This document shows positions 58,380 through 64,000 of a stretch of DNA of 64,000 bases, piece after piece. Made by a program: the position numbers and the translations under genes. The stretch comes from Physcomitrium patens (Eukaryota; Streptophyta; Bryopsida; Funariales; Funariaceae). The notes beneath the pieces are model-generated. The model worked only from the letters and a program-made list of their open reading frames with translations, had not been told where the DNA came from and did no database searches. Every line of letters starts with the position of its first letter. Position 1 is the stretch's first letter. Location of the stretch: assembly GCF_000002425.4 (NCBI RefSeq), contig NC_037254.1:10067411-10131410 (forward strand), read 5' to 3'.

Positions 58380-58463
58380 TCCTTAATATTTTCTTTGTTC
58401 TCAAGTCCTCTCTTCTATTTGTCTTCAGCGATATTAGACATCTTTTTTTTTTTAAGTGTTATC

Positions 58464-59461
58464 ATGGCAGAACTTGTTGAAATGAAGAGTACAATGGCAC
58501 AAATGCAAGAGCAATTGAGAGAGTTAATACTTGCGATGCATCAACTCAATTTACCACCACAAGAAGCAATAAGATTGGCAGGAAGTGAAGATATAGAAAT
58601 AGTTAGAGCTGCTTCAACATGTGTACTAAATCATGTCCTTTCTCCTATGGTAGAACGCCCTTCCAGTGTTGGAGAACCAAGAATTACCCTACCCGAGAAG
58701 TTTGATGGCACTAGATCCAAGTTTCGAGGATTAATCTATCAAGTGCAACTTATGATTGAACTTCAACCCAAAGCTATCCAACTCTAGGATTGCAAGTTAG
58801 ATTCATTGGTACGCTTCTTTCAGGTTCAGCACTATCATGGTTTTTATCTTTTTTTGAATGACGAGATCCAATATTAGATAATTAAGAGGCTTTTTTGGCA
58901 GAGTTTTGATCCATGTATGGAGAACATGATACAATTCGTGTTGCAACCAATAAGATCCATATTTTATGGCAAGGCAATTGATCAGTAATGTTGTATGCTT
59001 CAAAATTTCGATAACTTGCAACAAATATCAAGTAGGATGATGTTGCACTTATTATTCAATTTTTCTATGAATTATAATATGAGGTAAAAAAATTAATGCT
59101 CAACTTACCTGATCTTCAAACATTGAGTCAAGCAATTGACTTTGCTGTGAAGTGCAACAATCGCCTTTTTGAATTCCGATCTGAGAACTGACCTCAACGT
59201 TACTATAATTCAATGGCAACACCAACACCTCTTCAACACATACATTTGGAAGTAAAGGATATGCAAATTAATGCAGTACGTTTCAAACCTCTTAATGAGC
59301 AAAAAAAGACTCGTCGTCGTCAAGAAGGATTATGTTTATATTGTGGAGAACCAAAGCACACTACTCAACATTATCCAAAGAAATGACGTAATCACAAAAT
59401 GAGGAGTATGGCTGTGAAAGAAGCTAATATGTTAGAAAACAAGTTTGTCCAGCTACAATAG
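58464..59461 (+). pseudogene. B6 gag
   Basis: The ATG is at 58464 (MAELVEMKSTMAQMQEQLRE). It is open to 58787, then shifted and interrupted. The zinc knuckle is readable (LYCGEPKHTTQHYPKK, last Cys mutated to Tyr, about 59335-59385). It ends CAATAG at 59459-59461. AGAAAAC (59434-59440) marks the likely gag-pol slip site, at the same distance from the stop as in B1 and C1. Confidence 0.85.
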
Positions 59462-62400
59462 GGACTGTGCAGCTGGAATCTTGCACAACATCTAGTAAAG
59501 GTCATATTCTCTCCTGAGAGCCTTCTCCTTGTTTTACATTAAATGTTATTTTAGGACCTAAATATTACAAAGCCTCTATCTTGTTAAATTCAGGAGCCTC
59601 GGCGTGTTTCTTAAATGAAGAATTTACTAAAAGACATAGCATATCTTTAGTAAAGAAAACTAAACTTGTTCATGTAGAAGTCATAGATAGTCGTCCATTA
59701 TCTTCTGGGGATATTATTCACAAAATCCTTCCTATAGAAGTAATAATCAATGGTCATAATAGCTTTATAGTATTTAATATCATTAGATCTTTCTCTAATC
59801 TAGTCATTTTAGGTTTATCGTGATTAGAAAAATACAACCCTCAAATAGATTGGATTTCTCGAACTCTTACTTTCTCTAAAAGTATAACTAACAGTGTAGT
59901 TAATCAAGTAGAGAGTCATAAGTCCAGTTCAATTAAACTCGTATTTATAGGTGCAAAAGCTTTCTTGCATGCTGCTATGAAAGAATCACCACATATTATT
60001 TATGCCACATTTGTTCTTACTGGTGAAAAGACTTCAAGTAGCATTCCAAGCCAATATCAAGAATTTCAAGATATATTCGAAAAAAAAAATGTAGATACAC
60101 TTCCGGAACATCGCTCCTATGATTGCTCAATTGACCTTCAAGAAGGAGCACAACGGCCATTTGGACCAATCTATAGTTTATCACAACATGAATTGACTAA
60201 ACTCAAGGAGTATATTGAAGAAAATCTAGCCAAGAATTTCATATGTCATTCTAAATCTTTGGCTGGAGCTCCAATTCTATTTGTGAAGAAAAAAGATGGA
60301 TCATTGCAGCTGTGTGTTGATTATCGAGGACTCAACAAGATTACCACCAAGAACAGGTATCCACTACCTTTAATATCTAGACTTCTTGATCAGCTTAATC
60401 AAGCTAAGATCTATACAAAAATAGATCTTCGGGGAGCATACAATCTAGTATGCATCAAAGAAGGAGATGAATGGAAGACTGTGTTTCGAACAAGGTATGG
60501 ACATTTTGAATACAACGTCATGCCTTTTGGACTTACAAATACACCAGCAGCTTTTCAACATCTAATGAATGATGTTTTTCGAGAGTTTTTGGACGATTTT
60601 GTGGTCTGTCATCTAGACGACATCTTGATCTATTCTAAGAATCCAGAAGAACATGAACTTCATGATCGTTGTGTGTTACAAAAATTAAGAAATGTAGGAC
60701 TCTATGCCAAGATAGAAAGGTGTATATTCCATACTACTCAAGTCGATTTCTTAGGTTACATCATTTCAAATGATGGACTTATGATGGATCCTAAGAAAGT
60801 TCAAACTATTATAGATTAAAAGATCCCAAAAATGGTAAGAGATGTTCAATATTTTTTGGGATTTACCAACTACTATCGAATCTTCATGAAAGACTTCTCT
60901 CGAGTTGCAGCTCTACTTACATGTTTGACTTGTAAAGACAAACTCCAATGGAATCAAGAAGCGGAAGTTGCTTTTGAATCTTTAAAGACAATGTTTGTTT
61001 GTGTACCAATCTTGTATCGTGTTGATTTTTTCAAAGCATTCTTTATGGAAACAAATGCATTAGACTTTGCTCTCGGTGTGATTTTATCAAAAATGGAAAC
61101 AGATGATAAATTTCATCCAATAGCCTTTCATTCAAGAAATTTCTTAGCAACAGAAACCAATTATGAGATCCAGAACAAAGAACTTCTTGCAATTGTGGAT
61201 TCTTTTCAAGAATGGCATCATTATCTAAAAGGCGCTTCTAGTCCAGTCATCGTATATATGGATCACAAAAACCTCGAATATTTTATGTCAACACGAGTAT
61301 TAAATCGTCGTCAAGCTCGTTGGAGCATGTCTTTATCAAGATTCGAGTTCATCATCACTTATCGGCCAGGAAAACAAGAAGGTTTGTCCGATGCCTTGTC
61401 TAAACATTCTTATCTTGCACCAAAAGAAGGAGATGCAGCTTTTGAGCAACAAAGAACGGTTCTCTTGAAGCCGGAGCAATTTCATCTTCGAGCAATAAAA
61501 TCAACATTGACTGTTGATTTAACTTTTCTTAAGTAAGTCTAGTAAAGTATGTCTTCAGACCCTCTTATTTATGATATCAAGAATAATTCTTTTAAATCTC
61601 ATGATCCCTCTAAATTTGAATTCAAGAACAACCTACTCTATTTAGAAGGATGCCTATATGTTCCAGAAGGAGAAGCACGTTTACGTATTCTTCAAGCTCG
61701 TCACGACTTTCCAGCAACATGACATTTTAGATATAATAAGACTTTGGAGTTAATATCTAGGAATTTTTGGTGGCCTCAAATGTGGAAGGCAGTCAAAGAT
61801 TTTGTACAATCATGTGATGTTTGCTCAAGATCAAAAACTCCTCGTCATCGATCTTTTGGACTTCTTTAGCCATTATCCATTCCAGAACAACCATGGTCTT
61901 CTGTTTCTATGGACTTCATCACAGATCTTCCAATCTCAAGTTCTTACGACTCTATATTCGTGATAGTAGATCGTTTTACCAAGATAGCACATTTTGTATC
62001 ATGTACAAAATCTATCACATGTAAAGAAACAGTTAAGTTCTTTCTTGACAATATCTATCGCTATCATGGATTACCTAAGGATATTATATGAGATAGGAGA
62101 ACTCAATTTGTATCAAGATTTTGGCAGACTCTTTTCAAGATTCTTAAAGTGGAAATAAAACTATCTTTGGCATTCCATCCTCAAACTAATGGACAAACAC
62201 AGCGTATTAATGAAGTTTTGGAGCAATATTTAAGATGTACCATTAATTACCAACAAGATGATTGGACAACTCTTTTATCATTGGCAGAGTTTGTTTACAA
62301 TAACACGGTACATTCTTCTACAAAACAAACACCTTTCTTTGCTAATTATGACTTGATAGTTTTGACTTGATACTTTTGACTTTTCAAAAGTTGATAATCC

Positions 62401-62959
62401 TGCTGCGAAAGATTTGGCAATTCATTTATTAGAGCTACATGCAACGATGAAGGCGCAATTAAAAGAGGCTCAAGAACAACAAAAGATCAATGCGGATGTC
62501 TATCGAAAGGAACAACCACCATTCCTCTTGGGTGATAAGGTATGGCTACTTCGTTGCAATATCAAGACCACTCGTCTTTGTGAAAAATTGGACTATCAAA
62601 GACTTTGACCATTTTCTATTTTTACACAAATCAATTCAGCTGCATATTGTTTATATCTACCGGAGTCAATGAAAATCCATCCAGTATTCTACGTGTCTCT
62701 TCTTGAATCATATAAGACAATGGACATACCAAGAAGATGACAAGCTCCACCTCCTCCTATAGAAGTGAACAATAATGAAGAGTTTGAAGTAGAAGAAGTC
62801 TTAGATTCAAGGAGACGTCGAAATAAATTGGAATATCTTGTCTATTGGCACGGATATGATATTAGTGAATGTAAATGGGCACCAATAAAGAATCTTGTAA
62901 ATGTAGCAAAGGCGGCGGAGGCTTTTCATCGACGACATCCATCAAAATCAAGATGAAAA
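59461..62959 (+). pseudogene. B6 pol
   Basis: One frame runs from the gag overlap to about 62370 with about seven stops (59824, 60817, 61534 and others). It contains PR (LNSGASACFLNEEFTKR, catalytic D to N), then RT (KKDGSLQLCVDYRGLN, HLDDILIYSK at about 60618). RNase H (METNALDFALGVILSK) and INT (SMDFITDLPISSSYD from 61906, VNEVLEQYLR-type block at about 62205) follow. A local duplication of about 15-20 nt at 62345-62385 then shifts the frame. The second frame carries the linker and chromodomain (FEVEEVLDSRRRRNKLEYLV…YDISECKWAP) to 62959. Confidence 0.9.
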
Positions 62960-63050
62960 TCTTCTTTATAAAAGAAACAACATCTAGGCAAGATAACATT
63001 CTACTTTCAATCCTTGTTCATAGCTTCTTTGCAGTAGTGACGCTCAGAAG

Positions 63051-63473
63051 ATGGAGAACCAACAACCAACGGATTCGACTCAAGAGCCTTCATTTGCTGA
63101 CCTGTTGGACGAGACATTACGATTGTCATAACCTTCAAGATAATGCAATCGAGTTGAAGATCTTCAAGAATGACATGTTCTTCCTTGAATAGATGGCAAG
63201 ATACAACGCGTTTAATATCACGATTTGGGAAGGGACTCCCGATGTTTGGTGATTTTGCTAGAAGTAAGAACAACTCCTGATGGTATTCCAAATGTTTTAT
63301 TCGAAGGAAGTTATGAGGGCTTCAATAATGATCAAATAACTGGGTGGTCTTCCCCCCCTAGTATAGAATACTGCAGATGGTTGAGAGGCCCTATCAATCA
63401 TCTTTGAAGAGAAGAAAGATTAGAGTATGTAGCGAATACAATTCGTCGCATCATAGATTTCTTCAACATATGA
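63051..63473 (+). pseudogene. B6 extra 3' ORF (423 nt, several stops)
   Basis: From the ATG (63051) to the terminal TGA (63471-63473) it is exactly 423 nt, the same as B1 and B4. It starts MENQQPTDSTQEPSFADL and later has DGIPNVLFEGSYEGFNND and RWLRGPINHL. Six stops interrupt it, all of them single-base changes relative to B1. No indel has occurred, so the ORF is recent or was kept until shortly before insertion. Confidence 0.75.
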
Positions 63474-63499
63474 TGACTGCTCCTTATGGAACTCGTCCC

Positions 63500-63514
63500 T
63501 AGAAAGTAGGGTAA
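63500..63514 (+). promoter_or_regulatory. B6 polypurine tract
   Basis: AGAAAGTAGGGTAA lies directly before the 3' LTR. Confidence 0.7.
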
Positions 63515-64000
63515 TGTCACGTACATACTCATATAAGCTAGTAATTACATATACAAATAAGTGGAAGTAAGTAAAATTAGGTAAAAGTAAGTTAATTCTA
63601 TAGTATTTAATATGGAAGCTTCCTAAAAGCTTCATAGACACTGCTTTGACTTCATAGGTGTCTTTAATTGACTTTTTGGATTAGAAACGTGGTCAACAAG
63701 TTGGCCATGTACCACACATATTGTTAACTTGAAGATCAAGTTAATTATGTGGCCCACACGTAGAAAAACTTGCCTTGTAAGTCAAGGCATGTGTCCTACA
63801 AAGTCAACACATATTGGAGGTATTGTAGAACATCGCCACGTAGTTCTTAGTTGGATAGTATATATAGAGACAAGAGTGAAGCCTTCTTCACTCTTGTCAA
63901 CTCCTTTCTTGCTTCTAGTCTAGTTTCAAGGGTCTCTAGTTTTCTTGACTTTTGGCAATAGCCATTCCAGTTTCTCTTTCAATATACATACTTGTTTATT
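63515..64000 (+). repeat. B6 3' LTR, cut by the window end
   Basis: It starts TGTCACGTACATAC and aligns with 57692 onward. It includes the TATA box and hairpin at about 63855-63900. Confidence 0.93.

Larger units (their letters stand above)
57692..64000 (+). mobile_element. B6: family-B element inserted in B5, runs off the window
   Basis: The 5' LTR (57692-58251), leader, gag, pol, extra ORF, polypurine tract and 486 bp of the 3' LTR (63515 on) are visible. It lies in the chromodomain-coding segment of B5, in opposite orientation. Flanking sequence before the LTR is TATCC, and the matching copy should lie about 75 nt past the window end. Decay is mild to moderate. Confidence 0.93.

Overview
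This is a plant nuclear genome window, about 64 kb long. It is AT-rich and almost entirely made of layered Ty3/Gypsy LTR retrotransposons around one host gene. The host gene is a four-exon gene for 40S ribosomal protein eS25 (RPS25, 42247-43327, + strand) in a small GC-rich island. Its exon 4 wording ([22 protein letters not shown]) looks to me more like a bryophyte or other non-seed plant than a flowering plant. That is a recollection, not a search result.

Two kinds of Gypsy element dominate. Family A has no chromodomain. It has LTRs of about 1.1-1.3 kb, an RT with a FLDDVPIKG active site, a primer-binding site fitting tRNA-Trp, and apparently 4-bp target duplications. Copies are A1 (1-2641, partial), A2 (2808-11052, complete ends), A3 (12736-16049 continuing at 28964-30530), a fragment A4 (40841-41090), a solo LTR (56004-57325) and older LTR fragments (30540-31330, 48240-48918). 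Families B and C are chromoviruses: gag, then PR-RT-RNaseH-INT-chromodomain in the -1 frame. Copies are B1 (16050-28963), C1 (16849-23384, inside B1), B2 (32770-38116), B3 (38219-40840), B4 (49319-55695), B5 (55143-57691, sharing an LTR with B4) and B6 (57692 to past the window end, inside B5).

The nesting gives a clear order. A2 lies in an older decayed coiled-coil reading frame. B1 lies in A3 (TSD GGTTA), and C1 lies in B1 (TSD TGTTC/TGTTT). A solo A LTR and B6 both lie in B5. Copies range from nearly open (C1, B1) to heavily decayed by C-to-T and G-to-A transitions (A3, B2, B3).

Three features shared by B and C stand out. (1) Two bases after the 5' LTR there is an 11-nt sequence perfectly complementary to an LTR segment 31-32 nt downstream of the TATA box. 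The 11-mer differs between B and C, yet stays complementary in each. This points to Tf1/sushi-type self-priming rather than a normal tRNA primer. (2) The 5' leader folds into a three-arm structure: an outer stem closing two hairpins that both show a loop of the type GCGGATTACC. The unit is single in B and tandemly triplicated in C1, with compensatory stem changes. (3) Downstream of pol there is a small extra ORF (140 aa in B, 115 codons in C) unlike anything I recognise. It keeps exactly 423 nt in three independent B copies.

Other items are a Tourist-like MITE (44424-44797, TSD TAA), a degenerate GATTTGATTAG-type repeat array (31440-32060), and several microsatellites around RPS25. No tRNA, rRNA or CRISPR features were seen.
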